Source: R-RK-3 sp963834945 (GTDB taxonomy: Bacteria; Pseudomonadota; Alphaproteobacteria; Rhizobiales; Rhodomicrobiaceae). Taken from it: 64,000 bases of DNA. Within the stretch, counting starts at the first letter, position 1. Each line of letters opens with the position of its first letter. Position numbers and translations under genes: made by a program. The stretch spans positions 434,001 through 498,000 of the forward strand of contig CAWIDT010000004.1 of NCBI GenBank assembly GCA_963834945.1, given 5' to 3'. The notes below the pieces were generated by a model. The model was not told where the DNA came from. It made no database searches and saw nothing but the letters and a program-made list of their open reading frames with translations. Positions 45,762-54,470 of the stretch are shown one piece after another.

Positions 45762-46012
45762 GTGGAAACCCCCATCTTTTTATCCACCCGATATCTCTCA
45801 TCTCGACGCGGGCTGGGCCGTCCCTTCGACCCACCAAGTGAGTTCATCACCTCACTTGGACCGCCGCCGCTAGTCACTTACCGTCGCGATGATCTCCTTG
45901 GCTCTGATTTGCTGCGGGCCGGTCGGCCCGCGAGAGGTTTTTTAAGGGTTGGGGACCCGCTGCTTTCACCCCTTGCGGGCCCCCCAAACTTAAGCTTTTC
46001 GCGGCTAACCCT
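45762..46012 (-). promoter_or_regulatory. Cytochrome/barrel intergenic leader with two perfect palindromes
   Basis: Two inverted repeats lie between the cytochrome stop and the barrel start: CCAAGTGAG / CTCACTTGG (45834-45859, 8-base loop) and GCGGGCCG / CGGCCCGC (45914-45931). The second is followed by a T-run on the plus strand. They could be operator, attenuator or mRNA-processing structures that set different levels for the two proteins. Confidence 0.4.
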
Positions 46013-48223
46013 TTACTTCACATCGACCGTGACCGTGAAGGCGTGGAAGTTTGCCATCCGCTCATTCATACGCCGTTCCATTTCGGTGGTGGAGCCGACG
46101 AAGCGCATGAAGTAGATCGGCTCGGAGCGGCTCCGCATGCGGAAGGCAAGGCGGTATTTGCCGGGCTTCGTGATCAGGCGGCCGGGCACCGAGTAACTGG
46201 CCTCCTTCACGCCGAGCGGCGTCAGCGAGTGGTTCTCCATACGCACCAGCGGCGGATGGTTGAGAACCGTGGTCGGGACCTGCGGTGCACGCAGCTGCGG
46301 CAGCTGATCGATGTCGAAGTTCACCGGCAGGTACATTTCACGATCCGTGCCCTTGATATTGGTAGTCAAGAACTTGGTCTGGAAATGCGTCAGTTGTTGG
46401 TCGATCGCGATTTTTCCTGCCGCGACCTCCAGGCTGTGCAAATCAGCCATGTTGCCGTCATTGTCGACATAGCCCGACTCCCAGATATTTTTGCCGTCGG
46501 GATCGATGAGGGCGACATTCACCCAAAGCTGCGGCTGCGCACCCAGGGAGCCTGACGGCAGGTTGTGGCCCGTATTGGTATTCGTGATCTTGTACAAGAA
46601 CGCCAGATCGTTGCCGACCTGCGGCTCGCTACTGAAGTAGGGGCCGTCGATCTTGCTGCTGTTCTCCATGATCTCCTTCCGGAGCCGGTCACGCTCGTCC
46701 AGCTTCGCGAGGTTCTCATCGATGATCACGCGGGCATCTTCACGATCGGCCGAATTTGCCCATTCCTCAGGAAAGTTGACCTTGGTCACGCCGTTGGCGA
46801 CCTGGTCCTCGAACTTGGTGGTACCCCAACCGGCGCGCCAGTCGAACTCCAGCCATTTCTTCATGCTGAAGACCTGGGCCTTCTTGTTCTGCGGGAAGAT
46901 GCCGGGGTGGGTGATCGCATAGCCAGGGCCGACGAAGCGGTGATTGGCGTGCTTGCGTCCTGGGTTGATTTCCTTGCCGCCGACGATGGCCGAAGGCGCA
47001 GTCGTATAGCCCGCTGCCTTTCCGGGAGTCTTGCCCATGTGGCAGTCCTGGCAGCTGACGCCGGCCGCGCGTGCCGGGCTGTCGCGATACTGATCCCACA
47101 CGATCTCGAGCTTGATGCCCAGATTGACGGCAACCTGATGGCAGCTTACGCAAAACTCGGAGGTAGAGATTTGCCTGTTCAGGATCATGCCCTTGTGGAT
47201 ATCGTTACCACGCCCTTCAGGGCTGGTTTTGACCGAGTAGGTGTCCGCATTGGCGATGACGTCTTTGATGACGCTGCCTTTGCCGCTGCCGTAGACCGGC
47301 TCATAAATCTTGCCCGGCTCGACCCGGCGCTCGCCGTTGACCTTGCCATAGGTCTCCTTGACACGGTGGCAGGTGATGCAGCTCACGCCCTCGCGCGAGA
47401 TCTGGGCGCGCTGCCAAAGCGGCGTCTCGCGCTTCTCGCCGAGCTGGGTGCCGACCTGTTGATGACAACGTACGCAGAAGGTGCCGACCGTACCTCGGGT
47501 CAGCTCCTGGAACTTCTGCTCGAATGCATGGAACATCGGCGAGATCGACGCATAGGCATGCTGCGAGGAAGACCATTCCTCGTAGATCTGCTTATGGCAT
47601 TCGCCGCATTGCGCAGCGGTGGGATAGAGAGAGAGTGTCTCCTCGTCGATCGCGGGGATGGGCGAGGGTTTGCCTTTCGACTCTCTTGCTGCCGCGGCCA
47701 GGAGAGCGCCCTGCCCGAAGCCGTCCGCTTCGACCTGCGCCTGCCCTGACAGCTTCTGGTCGACGGCTGCTCCGGCGTTTCTTTTCTCCGCGTCCTCCTT
47801 GATAAGAGCATTGAGCGCGGCGTGAGGATCGGCTTCGCCGGCCGCTCCTTCTGGCTGGGCTGCTTTATCGGAGTCGTTGACGCGAGCGTTGGCCGCCCCG
47901 TTCAACGCGCGGACCTCGTCCGGAGTTGCGAACAAAAGATCGTCCGCCTGCTCGCCGGTCTTGGCCTGAGCAAGCCGTTGACCGCCGAATCTGTGCACGG
48001 CTTCCATTTGGGACGCCGCATCGATTGATTGGGCCGCTTTCGGCTCGGACTCGATCGCTGCGGCCTGGGTCACGGTCGCCTCGCCGGTTTTCTCGGCGAT
48101 CGTGGCCGCAGTCGCAGCCTCGCCGTTTCCGGCGAGCGCTTTTCCACTGAGCGATGCGGCGGAAGCCAACATCGCGCCTGCAACGAAGCAGGCAAGAATC
48201 GAAATGTCAGATAATCGCTTCAT
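46013..48223 (-). CDS. Secreted pentaheme c-type cytochrome (cytochrome c554-like)
   Basis: A 736-residue protein with signal peptide (1-31, ending ALAG). An Ala/Glu-rich low-complexity N-terminal part (about 32-190) is followed by a heme domain with five CxxCH motifs at residues 206-210 (CGECH), 250-254 (CVRCH), 282-286 (CITCH), 358-362 (CVSCH) and 391-395 (CQDCH). The segment AAQCGECHKQIYEEWSSSQHAYA is the cytochrome c554/c-prime pattern, where EEW-S-S-HA is typical. The C-terminal third (about 525-736) is a beta-rich, heme-free domain (NTGHNLPSGSLGAQPQLWV). No lipobox and no C-terminal anchor, so it is periplasmic or exported. GTAAGG precedes the ATG. The substrate is not readable; electron transfer through the barrel encoded next is the attractive inference. 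Confidence 0.85.
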   Translation of the reverse strand: MKRLSDISILACFVAGAMLASAASLSGKALAGNGEAATAATIAEKTGEATVTQAAAIESEPKAAQSIDAASQMEAVHRFGGQRLAQAKTGEQADDLLFATPDEVRALNGAANARVNDSDKAAQPEGAAGEADPHAALNALIKEDAEKRNAGAAVDQKLSGQAQVEADGFGQGALLAAAARESKGKPSPIPAIDEETLSLYPTAAQCGECHKQIYEEWSSSQHAYASISPMFHAFEQKFQELTRGTVGTFCVRCHQQVGTQLGEKRETPLWQRAQISREGVSCITCHRVKETYGKVNGERRVEPGKIYEPVYGSGKGSVIKDVIANADTYSVKTSPEGRGNDIHKGMILNRQISTSEFCVSCHQVAVNLGIKLEIVWDQYRDSPARAAGVSCQDCHMGKTPGKAAGYTTAPSAIVGGKEINPGRKHANHRFVGPGYAITHPGIFPQNKKAQVFSMKKWLEFDWRAGWGTTKFEDQVANGVTKVNFPEEWANSADREDARVIIDENLAKLDERDRLRKEIMENSSKIDGPYFSSEPQVGNDLAFLYKITNTNTGHNLPSGSLGAQPQLWVNVALIDPDGKNIWESGYVDNDGNMADLHSLEVAAGKIAIDQQLTHFQTKFLTTNIKGTDREMYLPVNFDIDQLPQLRAPQVPTTVLNHPPLVRMENHSLTPLGVKEASYSVPGRLITKPGKYRLAFRMRSRSEPIYFMRFVGSTTEMERRMNERMANFHAFTVTVDVK

Positions 48224-48915
48224 AGTGCCTTACCCTATCCCCCTATGATTTCAGGGTGGCATCCCTGAACCATCTTTGCTGCAAACCAAACGGTGCCGCC
48301 GCGAAGCCGATTCAGGATTTGCTGAACGGGACGTTAACGGGAAAAAGGGGCGTCAACAGGCCGCGTCTATAGCGAAACCGTGACGAAAAGCGGCGAGTTT
48401 GAGATAAATGTTATGGTCATTTTTAAACTTATCTAAAAAAACATTTAAAATTCAACGACTTGATAAATCAACTGTGTTCCCAAATGATCATATTATGGCG
48501 ATCCACGAGAAAATGCGGGAGCTTGGCGAGAGAGTGATTCCAGCGCCTCGCGAGCTTGCAGAATCACAGCGCTTGACGAGCTTCGAAGGTGTTTCGCCCG
48601 GCGTCATGCTGCGGGAGCCTATTCCGCGTCGCGATCACGCCGAGTCCTCAGCCTTCCGGGCGCGGCGCCTCATTTTTCATGGTATGGAGAAACCGGGCGT
48701 CAACTCGATTTTGAGGTTGGCTGTAGCGAAACGGATGTCAGCGCGATCCACCGGCAACGGTGCGAGATGATCCGCCACAACAACCATATGGTAGACCGCG
48801 AGAAAGTGGCTCGTTCCGCTACGTCGAAATTGGATTCGGCAGAACGGCCCACGAACGAAATACTGCAACCCGGTCGTGCTGTATTCGATAAATCCGTTTA
48901 AATCCGTGATTTAAA
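48224..48915. other. Intergenic region upstream of the cytochrome gene
   Basis: About 690 bases. It must hold the cytochrome promoter on the minus strand. A plus-strand frame (48408-48770, or from ATG 48495: MAIHEKMRELGERVIPAPREL) is open for up to 120 codons but has no ribosome-binding site or recognised family; I do not call it a gene. The first ~250 bases are notably AT-rich near 48400-48500. Confidence 0.35.
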
Positions 48916-48993
48916 TGGTCGGAGCGAGAGGATTTGAACCTCCGACCCCTAGTCCCCCAGACTAGTGCGCTAACCGGGCTGCGCCACGCTCCG
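48916..48993 (-). tRNA. tRNA-Pro (GGG anticodon)
   Basis: On the minus strand: acceptor stem CGGAGCG / CGCTCCG, D-arm GCGCAGCCCGGTTAGCGC, anticodon stem CTAGT / ACTAG with loop CTGGGGG (anticodon GGG), T-arm with GGTTCAAATCC, and an encoded CCA end at 48918-48916. It lies downstream of merR, its usual neighbour in alphaproteobacteria. Confidence 0.95.
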
Positions 48994-49226
48994 AACACGG
49001 GTAATCCGGGCAATCCGGCCGGATACCCGCCAAGTCTTGCCCGCTTCATCGGGCAGGGTCAATAGCATTCTGATGCTGGTACATCTGACCGAAAATACGC
49101 AGCGGTTTTCGGATAAATCCGATGCAGAGACAAAAGGCCGGAGCGCGGCTTCGCGTTCGTCGGCGCGTCCGGTGCTCTCGGACATCCGCAGCGCCGGCGC
49201 AGGGAACGGCGCCGCCCCCCGGCCGG

Positions 49227-49814
49227 TTATGCCTGAACGCTGCGGCGCTGCTCGCCTCGCGGCTTTTTTGCAGGCGCATCCGGGTCTGGTTCAGGTTTGG
49301 CGGCGTTGCGCAACATGTCGCGGCATTCCTCCAGTTCCGCCAGGACCGAAGCCAGCAGCGAGCGCTGCGCGCCCCTGCCGGTCTCATCCGCACGCGGCGC
49401 GGCCGCTGCTTTCACCTCGGCGGTAGGCCGGGCCTGCGGGGAACGGCCGCTCTTTGGCCTGCGCGCTTCCCGTGCCGCTTCGCCGGCCAGATCCGGGACG
49501 GGCAACGGAGCTTCCGCCGGCTTCTTGTCCGATTGCTGGGTATCGGCGCGCCAGCATGTCTTGACGAAACGCACGCCGCTATCTCGCAAAATGCGCTGAA
49601 CGCCCTTGATGGTATAGCCGTCGCTATATAGCAGCCACTGGATGCCACGCAACAGATCCACATCTTCGGGACGGTAATATCGTCGTCCACCGCCACGTTT
49701 CATCGGACGTAACTGAGGAAATTTACCCTCCCAAAACCGCAATACATGCTTGGGAACGGCCAAATCTTCTGCAACTTCACTTATTGTGCGAAACGCACTA
49801 TATGATTTTTCCAA
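49227..49814 (-). CDS. MerR-family transcriptional regulator
   Basis: A 195-residue protein with an N-terminal winged helix (FRTISEVAEDLAVPKHVLRFWEGKFPQLRP, RGGGRRYYRPEDVDLLRGIQ) of the MerR type, and a long Ala/Pro/Arg-rich C-terminal part. Instead of a metal-binding or effector domain there is low complexity plus a short helix (SLLASVLAELEECRDMLRNA). Such MerR proteins regularly follow ihfA in alphaproteobacteria; the target is unknown. Confidence 0.85.
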   Translation of the reverse strand: MEKSYSAFRTISEVAEDLAVPKHVLRFWEGKFPQLRPMKRGGGRRYYRPEDVDLLRGIQWLLYSDGYTIKGVQRILRDSGVRFVKTCWRADTQQSDKKPAEAPLPVPDLAGEAAREARRPKSGRSPQARPTAEVKAAAAPRADETGRGAQRSLLASVLAELEECRDMLRNAAKPEPDPDAPAKKPRGEQRRSVQA

Positions 49815-49850
49815 ATTAGCCCCCGCTATTGGAAAGCCCGCTTACCGGGC

Positions 49851-50177
49851 TTATTCGGCTGCCTTTCTGCTGCTCTTAACCAATGAAGAGTTGATTCGCT
49901 CCTTCATAATATTACTGGCACGGAATACAAGCACACGCCGCGGCGTGATAGGCACGACTTCCCCCGTCTTCGGGTTCCGGCCCACGCGTTCCCTCTTGTC
50001 GCGTACGCCAAAGGAGCCGAAGCTCGACAGCTTGACGTTTTCCCCGCGTTCCAAACAGGTGGTGATTTCGCGGAGAACCGTTTCCACGAGTTCCGCAAAT
50101 TCATTGCGCGGCAGTCCGACCTTCTGAAAGACCGCTTCCGCGAGATCTGCCCTGGTGAGTGTTTTGCCGCCTGCCAT
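49851..50177 (-). CDS. ihfA: Integration host factor subunit alpha
   Basis: A 108-residue HU-family protein pairing with IhfB. Core motifs: TRADLAEAVFQKVGLPRNEFAELVE, NVKLSSFGSFGVRDKRERVGRNPKTGE with the intercalating Pro, and PRRVLVFRAS. It lies 36 bases upstream of merR. A roughly 250-base AT-rich region before it (50178-50431) probably holds its promoter. Confidence 0.95.
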   Translation of the reverse strand: MAGGKTLTRADLAEAVFQKVGLPRNEFAELVETVLREITTCLERGENVKLSSFGSFGVRDKRERVGRNPKTGEVVPITPRRVLVFRASNIMKERINSSLVKSSRKAAE

Positions 50178-50431
50178 CTCAACACGGTAAATCTGAAGTG
50201 CAAAGTAACTGATAGTAATGTATGGGGCGGTATTGGGTCAATGACCGATGTCGTATCCCTCTGACATCGCCCATTATTCCAACACAACTAACCAAATGAA
50301 TATTTCACCGCAGCAACGACAGGTAAATTCGTGCAACATTAAAACATACTCAGCATTTTCTCTAAGCAAGAGTGCAGAACATCGCTACGGACGGCATGAC
50401 ACAGTAAGCACTGCGCAGGTCCCGTAAGACT

Positions 50432-51409
50432 CTACCAACGTGCGAGTACGGATCCCCAAGTAAATCCTCCGCCCATTGCCTCCATAAGCACCAGGTCGCC
50501 CTTCTTTAGCCGGCCGTCGCGCTGCGCCGTGTCGAGCGCGAGCGGGATTGACGCTGCCGAGGTATTGCCGTGTTTTTCCAGCGTCATGACGATCTTGCCC
50601 GGATCGATGCCCAGCTTTCTGGCCGTGCCGTCCAGGATGCGTTTATTCGCCTGATGCGGAACGAACCAGTCAATATCCGCCGCAAGCAGGTCATGCGCCC
50701 TGAGCGTATCCTCGATGACTTCCGAGATGGCGGAGACGGCAAAGCGGAAGACTTCCTTCCCCTGCATGCGCAGATGCCCGACCGTTTTGGTCGAGGAGGG
50801 CCCGCCATCGACATATAAGAGGTTCTTGAACCGCCCGTCCGAGCGGAGCACCGAGCCGAAAATGCCGCGCTCCTTCAGGGCGCCGGTCGCCTTCTGGCCT
50901 TCGATCACCACCGCGCCCGCCCCGTCGCCGAACAGCACGCAGGTCGTGCGGTCTTCCCAGTCCAGAATGCGCGAGAAGGTTTCGGCCCCAATCACCAACG
51001 CGCGCCCATATTGGCCGGATTTGACGAAATTATCCGCCGCCGCCAACGCGTAGACGAAGCCGGAACACACGGCCTGCATATCGAAGGCGGCGCCGTGCGT
51101 GATGCCGAGCTCGGCCTGGATGGTCACGGCGCTGGCGGGAAAGGTGTTGTCCGGCGTCGAGGTCGCCAGGATGATCAGGTCAATGTCTTTCGGCTCGATG
51201 CCGGCCGCGTCCAGCGCGCGTCTGGCGGCAGCGATGCCCAGATCGGAGGTCAATTCGCCTTCGGCGGCGATATGGCGCTCCTTGATGCCGGTGCGCTCCT
51301 GGATCCAGGCGTCGGTGGTATCGATCCGACGCGACAGGTCCTCGTTGGTCAAGACCTTTTCGGGAAGATAGGCTCCGCACCCGCTAATGACTGAACGAAG
51401 TGTGCTCAC
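50432..51409 (-). CDS. fabH: 3-oxoacyl-ACP synthase III (FabH)
   Basis: Condenses acetyl-CoA with malonyl-ACP to start fatty-acid synthesis. The 325-residue thiolase-fold protein has catalytic C115 in DMQAVCSGFVYAL, His in WFVPHQANKRI and Asn in EKHGNTSAASIPLAL, completing the Cys-His-Asn triad. GTG start overlapping the plsX stop: plsX-fabH translationally coupled. Confidence 0.96.
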   Translation of the reverse strand: MSTLRSVISGCGAYLPEKVLTNEDLSRRIDTTDAWIQERTGIKERHIAAEGELTSDLGIAAARRALDAAGIEPKDIDLIILATSTPDNTFPASAVTIQAELGITHGAAFDMQAVCSGFVYALAAADNFVKSGQYGRALVIGAETFSRILDWEDRTTCVLFGDGAGAVVIEGQKATGALKERGIFGSVLRSDGRFKNLLYVDGGPSSTKTVGHLRMQGKEVFRFAVSAISEVIEDTLRAHDLLAADIDWFVPHQANKRILDGTARKLGIDPGKIVMTLEKHGNTSAASIPLALDTAQRDGRLKKGDLVLMEAMGGGFTWGSVLARW

Positions 51410-52470
51410 GTGATAGCGTCCGTACTCTTTAACAGCGGCGCCTGCTGAAGCGCGCTCTGGAAGCGCTCGACGTCTTCGGAGATGGTGCGAACCAGCCCGC
51501 TCTTGGCCATGTCGTATCCGAGATCGACGGCGCTTGCAAAGCCTATTGCGTCGGCGCCGCCGTGGCTTTTGATGACAATGCCCTGAAGCCCCAGAAAGAT
51601 TCCCCCATTGGCATGGCGCGGGTCCATCTTATCACGCAGCGCCCGAAATGCACCTTGCGCGAAAAAGGCGCCGATCCTGGCCAGCAGCGAGCGGCTCATA
51701 GCGGCGCGCAGATAGGCGGCGATCTGCTTTGCCGTCCCCTCGGCCGCCTTCAGCGCGATATTGCCGCTGAACCCTTCGGTAACAACCACATCGACCGTCC
51801 CCTTGCCGATATCGTCACCCTCGACGAAGCCGTGATAGATGATCGGCAGATCGGCCTTCTTCAGGGCTTCATGGGCGCGTTTCACCTCATCCAGGCCCTT
51901 GACCTCTTCAACGCCGATATTGAGGAGTCCGACGGACGGCCGGTCGACATGGAACAGCGCTCGCGCCAGGGCCGCGCCCATTCCGGCATTGTTGACCAGC
52001 TGATGCGCATCCGCGCCGACATTGGCGCCGATGTCGAGAACGATGCATTCGCTGGAAATCGTCGGCCACACGCCGGCGATGGCGGGGCGGTCGATATTGG
52101 GCAATGTGTGCAGGCAGAAGATCGACATGGCCATCAGCGCGCCGGTGTTGCCCGCCGACACGGCCGCGTCGGCCTCGCCCCGCTTCACCGCTTCGAGCGC
52201 CATCCACATGCTGCTCTTGCCGCGCCCGTGACGCAGCGCCTGGCTCGGCTTGGCGTCCATCGCGATCGCCACTTCGGTATGAATGACGCGCGAATTCCGC
52301 GCCAGCGCCTGATGCTCTTCGAGCAGGGCGGCGATCGAGGATTGATCTCCGAAAATCAGAAACTCGGTGTCGGGGTGCCGCACCAGCGACAGCGCGGCGC
52401 CGGGAATGGCCGTGGAGGGGCCGAGATCGCCACCCATGGCATCCAGCGCTATTGTGACCCGCGCGTTCAT
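51406..52470 (-). CDS. plsX: Phosphate acyltransferase PlsX
   Basis: Makes acyl-phosphate from acyl-ACP for phospholipid synthesis. The 354-residue protein begins with VTIALDAMGGDLGPSTAIPGA and contains MWMALEAVKRGEADAAVSAGNTGALMA, DIGANVGADAHQLV, GLLNIGVEEVKG and the C-terminal SHGGADAIGFASAV, all family hallmarks. It precedes fabH and ihfA in the canonical order. Confidence 0.96.
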   Translation of the reverse strand: MNARVTIALDAMGGDLGPSTAIPGAALSLVRHPDTEFLIFGDQSSIAALLEEHQALARNSRVIHTEVAIAMDAKPSQALRHGRGKSSMWMALEAVKRGEADAAVSAGNTGALMAMSIFCLHTLPNIDRPAIAGVWPTISSECIVLDIGANVGADAHQLVNNAGMGAALARALFHVDRPSVGLLNIGVEEVKGLDEVKRAHEALKKADLPIIYHGFVEGDDIGKGTVDVVVTEGFSGNIALKAAEGTAKQIAAYLRAAMSRSLLARIGAFFAQGAFRALRDKMDPRHANGGIFLGLQGIVIKSHGGADAIGFASAVDLGYDMAKSGLVRTISEDVERFQSALQQAPLLKSTDAIT

Positions 52471-52619
52471 GCGTTGCTTTCCGGAAATGGAGGGGCGTGC
52501 CCCAGTCAGGTCTCACCCGTGGCCGGGGAGGAGGCGAACATACTGCATAGGGCGGTTTGCACAAAGAATTTTGGAAGAGTCGGCACCGGACAGCCGTCCG
52601 TGCACCAGAAGACGCGTAT

Positions 52620-53171
52620 TCAGCGCTTCGATCTCAGCTTGGCGAGTTCGGCAAACGGCCCCGATGCGTCGCCGTCTTCGTCCTTGGGGTCGTCCCAGCC
52701 GAATTCGGCACCCTCCCTGCGCGGATAGGGGTTGATGGCGCTCGCCAGGACTTCGCGCGCCAAGGCGCCGACATCGATGCGGCCGCCCACGATCGGCACG
52801 GGGGGATCGTCAGGCAGGGCCAAGGGATCGGCTTCCAAGGCTACGGCGGCCTCGGGGCGGATCCGCTCCTGCGGGATGCAATCGACGGAAACGGCTTCCT
52901 CGACGGTCTCCTGCACAGGTTCAAGCGTTACGATGCAAAGCTGCGTCAGGGTGGAGTGAATCTGGCCGGTCAAATGCGCGCGGTCCTTGCCGACCGGCTG
53001 CAATGCGTAGTCGAAGCCGAAGCTTTCGAGGCTCTCGACGCCGAAGCGCTCCGCGAGTGCGGCGCGTTCCTCGGGCGTCGCCTCGATCCGGCCGCTTAGC
53101 CCCTCGGCGAAATCGCCAAGCGAAACGACGCGCGAAAACACCGCGTCCGGCGCCCTGGCGTCCTCAGCCAT
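52620..53171 (-). CDS. DUF177 (YceD-like) protein
   Basis: A 183-residue protein with the DUF177 core: LTGQIHSTLTQLCIVTLEPVQETVEEAVSV, where the Cys and the surrounding pattern are typical, then GGRIDVGALAREVLASAINPYPR. The family is linked to 23S rRNA accumulation in plants and bacteria. Start ATG 53171 overlaps the stop of the upstream chaperone gene. Between it and plsX there is no rpmF. Confidence 0.85.
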   Translation of the reverse strand: MAEDARAPDAVFSRVVSLGDFAEGLSGRIEATPEERAALAERFGVESLESFGFDYALQPVGKDRAHLTGQIHSTLTQLCIVTLEPVQETVEEAVSVDCIPQERIRPEAAVALEADPLALPDDPPVPIVGGRIDVGALAREVLASAINPYPRREGAEFGWDDPKDEDGDASGPFAELAKLRSKR

Positions 53172-53721
53172 TGCGAGCGCCGATTTCCGGGAAGCGGATA
53201 TTGCCAAGCAGCAGCATGTTCAGCGGCATTTCCTGAATGCTCTTGATGGATTGCTGAATGTACGCCGAAATCGAGTCGGACGCGACGGACTGCTCTCCGC
53301 CCTCTGCCGACTGAAAACTTTTCCACACCTCCCCAGACAGCCCTTTGGTGTCGTTGCGCTGCAGGGCGGTCGAATAGGCGAGAAGCTGGCCGTAGAAAAG
53401 CTGGGCGATTTTGCGCACTTCCTTGGGCACGTTGCGATCCGACACGCCCAGATCGCGCACCATCGTATCCATCTCGCGGATGAAGGCTTCCACGATCTCC
53501 TGCGCCAGGAGCTGGCCTTCGCGCCCGCCGAGCTTTAGGATCTGCAGCACGACGAACATGTGGATGACCAGCATGTCGAAACGGCCCGACAAGGTGTCGG
53601 GAACGCTGCACCTGATATAAAAACCGGGATTGCGTGACTGCGCCACAATTGCATCGTAGATCTTTTCGGCAGCTTCCTTGCGGGCCGCGCGACCGGCAAA
53701 CCAGCGGAACATCGGTGTCAT
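53164..53721 (-). CDS. Ubiquinol-cytochrome c chaperone family protein
   Basis: A 185-residue homologue of mitochondrial Cbp3/UQCC1, which assist cytochrome bc1 assembly. It has the helical pattern YDAIVAQSRNPGFYIRCSVPDTLSGRFDMLVIHMFVVL and MVRDLGVSDRNVPKEVRKIAQLFYGQL. ATG 53721 has AAGG close upstream; longer frames up to 53778 are less well supported. Overlaps the DUF177 gene by 8 bases. Confidence 0.88.
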   Translation of the reverse strand: MTPMFRWFAGRAARKEAAEKIYDAIVAQSRNPGFYIRCSVPDTLSGRFDMLVIHMFVVLQILKLGGREGQLLAQEIVEAFIREMDTMVRDLGVSDRNVPKEVRKIAQLFYGQLLAYSTALQRNDTKGLSGEVWKSFQSAEGGEQSVASDSISAYIQQSIKSIQEMPLNMLLLGNIRFPEIGARNG

Positions 53722-53881
53722 ATTACCTTGGGCCTGGAATCTGTTACCCGTCATATTCGTCACGGCAGCTACCACCACTTAATGAAACACACCGTTCTAG
53801 GATTTGAAGCTCATATCCACCCGAACTCGGCTTGACCGGATCGCAAGGTACATCCCTATGTCATATCAACAATACCAGTAC

Positions 53882-54403
53882 ATGAGAAATGTTGCTTTCA
53901 TGAAGGCAGGAAAACCCGAGGTAGGAAAAAAAATTCGTTCGTCCCTCGCCATGTCGCTCGCCGCCTTCAGCATCGTCATCGGGCTCTCCGCCTGCGCGTC
54001 AGACATCACCAAACACGGCCATGTCTTCAATGACGAGGATCTGGCTCAGGTGAAAGAAGGCATGAGCCGTGACCAAATCATCCTCGCCCTGGGTACGCCG
54101 GATACCAAATCGACGGTTGGCCAGAATGCTTTCTACTACATTTCTACGACGACAAAAAGCTCCGTGGCCTTTCTCTCGCCATCAATTGTGGACCGGCGCG
54201 TCGTGGCGGTCTACTTCAATAAAGGCGATAAGGTCGAAAGGGTTGCCAATTACGGCTTGCAAGATGGAAAGGTGATCGATTTCGTCAAACGCGAAACACC
54301 TTCAAGAGGGTCGGAAGATGGCTTGTTGAAAGAGCTGTTCCGCAATATCGGCCGTCCGGCGGCTGGCACAGGCCTCGGCGGCAGCGCCGGCGGCGGCTAT
54401 TAG
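53882..54403 (+). CDS. bamE: Outer-membrane protein assembly factor BamE
   Basis: Lipoprotein of the BAM complex that inserts beta-barrels. It has a signal sequence with lipobox GLSAC, then the SmpA/OmlA domain: LAQVKEGMSRDQIILALGTPDTKS, AFYYIS, RRVVAVYFNKGDKVERVANYGL. A Gly-rich tail ends the protein. The start is uncertain (ATG 53882 or 53900; longer frames exist). It is divergent from the chaperone gene. Confidence 0.9.
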   Translation: MRNVAFMKAGKPEVGKKIRSSLAMSLAAFSIVIGLSACASDITKHGHVFNDEDLAQVKEGMSRDQIILALGTPDTKSTVGQNAFYYISTTTKSSVAFLSPSIVDRRVVAVYFNKGDKVERVANYGLQDGKVIDFVKRETPSRGSEDGLLKELFRNIGRPAAGTGLGGSAGGGY

Positions 54404-54425
54404 CGGCCGTCAGGTAGGCGAGAAG

Positions 54426-54452
54426 AAAAGGGCCCCGCGAGGGCCCTTTTTC
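54426..54452. terminator. Bidirectional terminator between bamE and hppA
   Basis: Perfect stem AAAGGGCCC / GGGCCCTTT around CGCGA, followed by a T-run on the plus strand and preceded by an A-run, between the convergent stops. Confidence 0.9.
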
Positions 54453-54470
54453 GTTGCATAAAATCGTCCA

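Noticed and set aside
48408..48770. Possible 120-codon plus-strand gene upstream of the tRNA
   Set aside because: No ribosome-binding site or family match; it overlaps the probable promoter region of the cytochrome gene. Left as intergenic.
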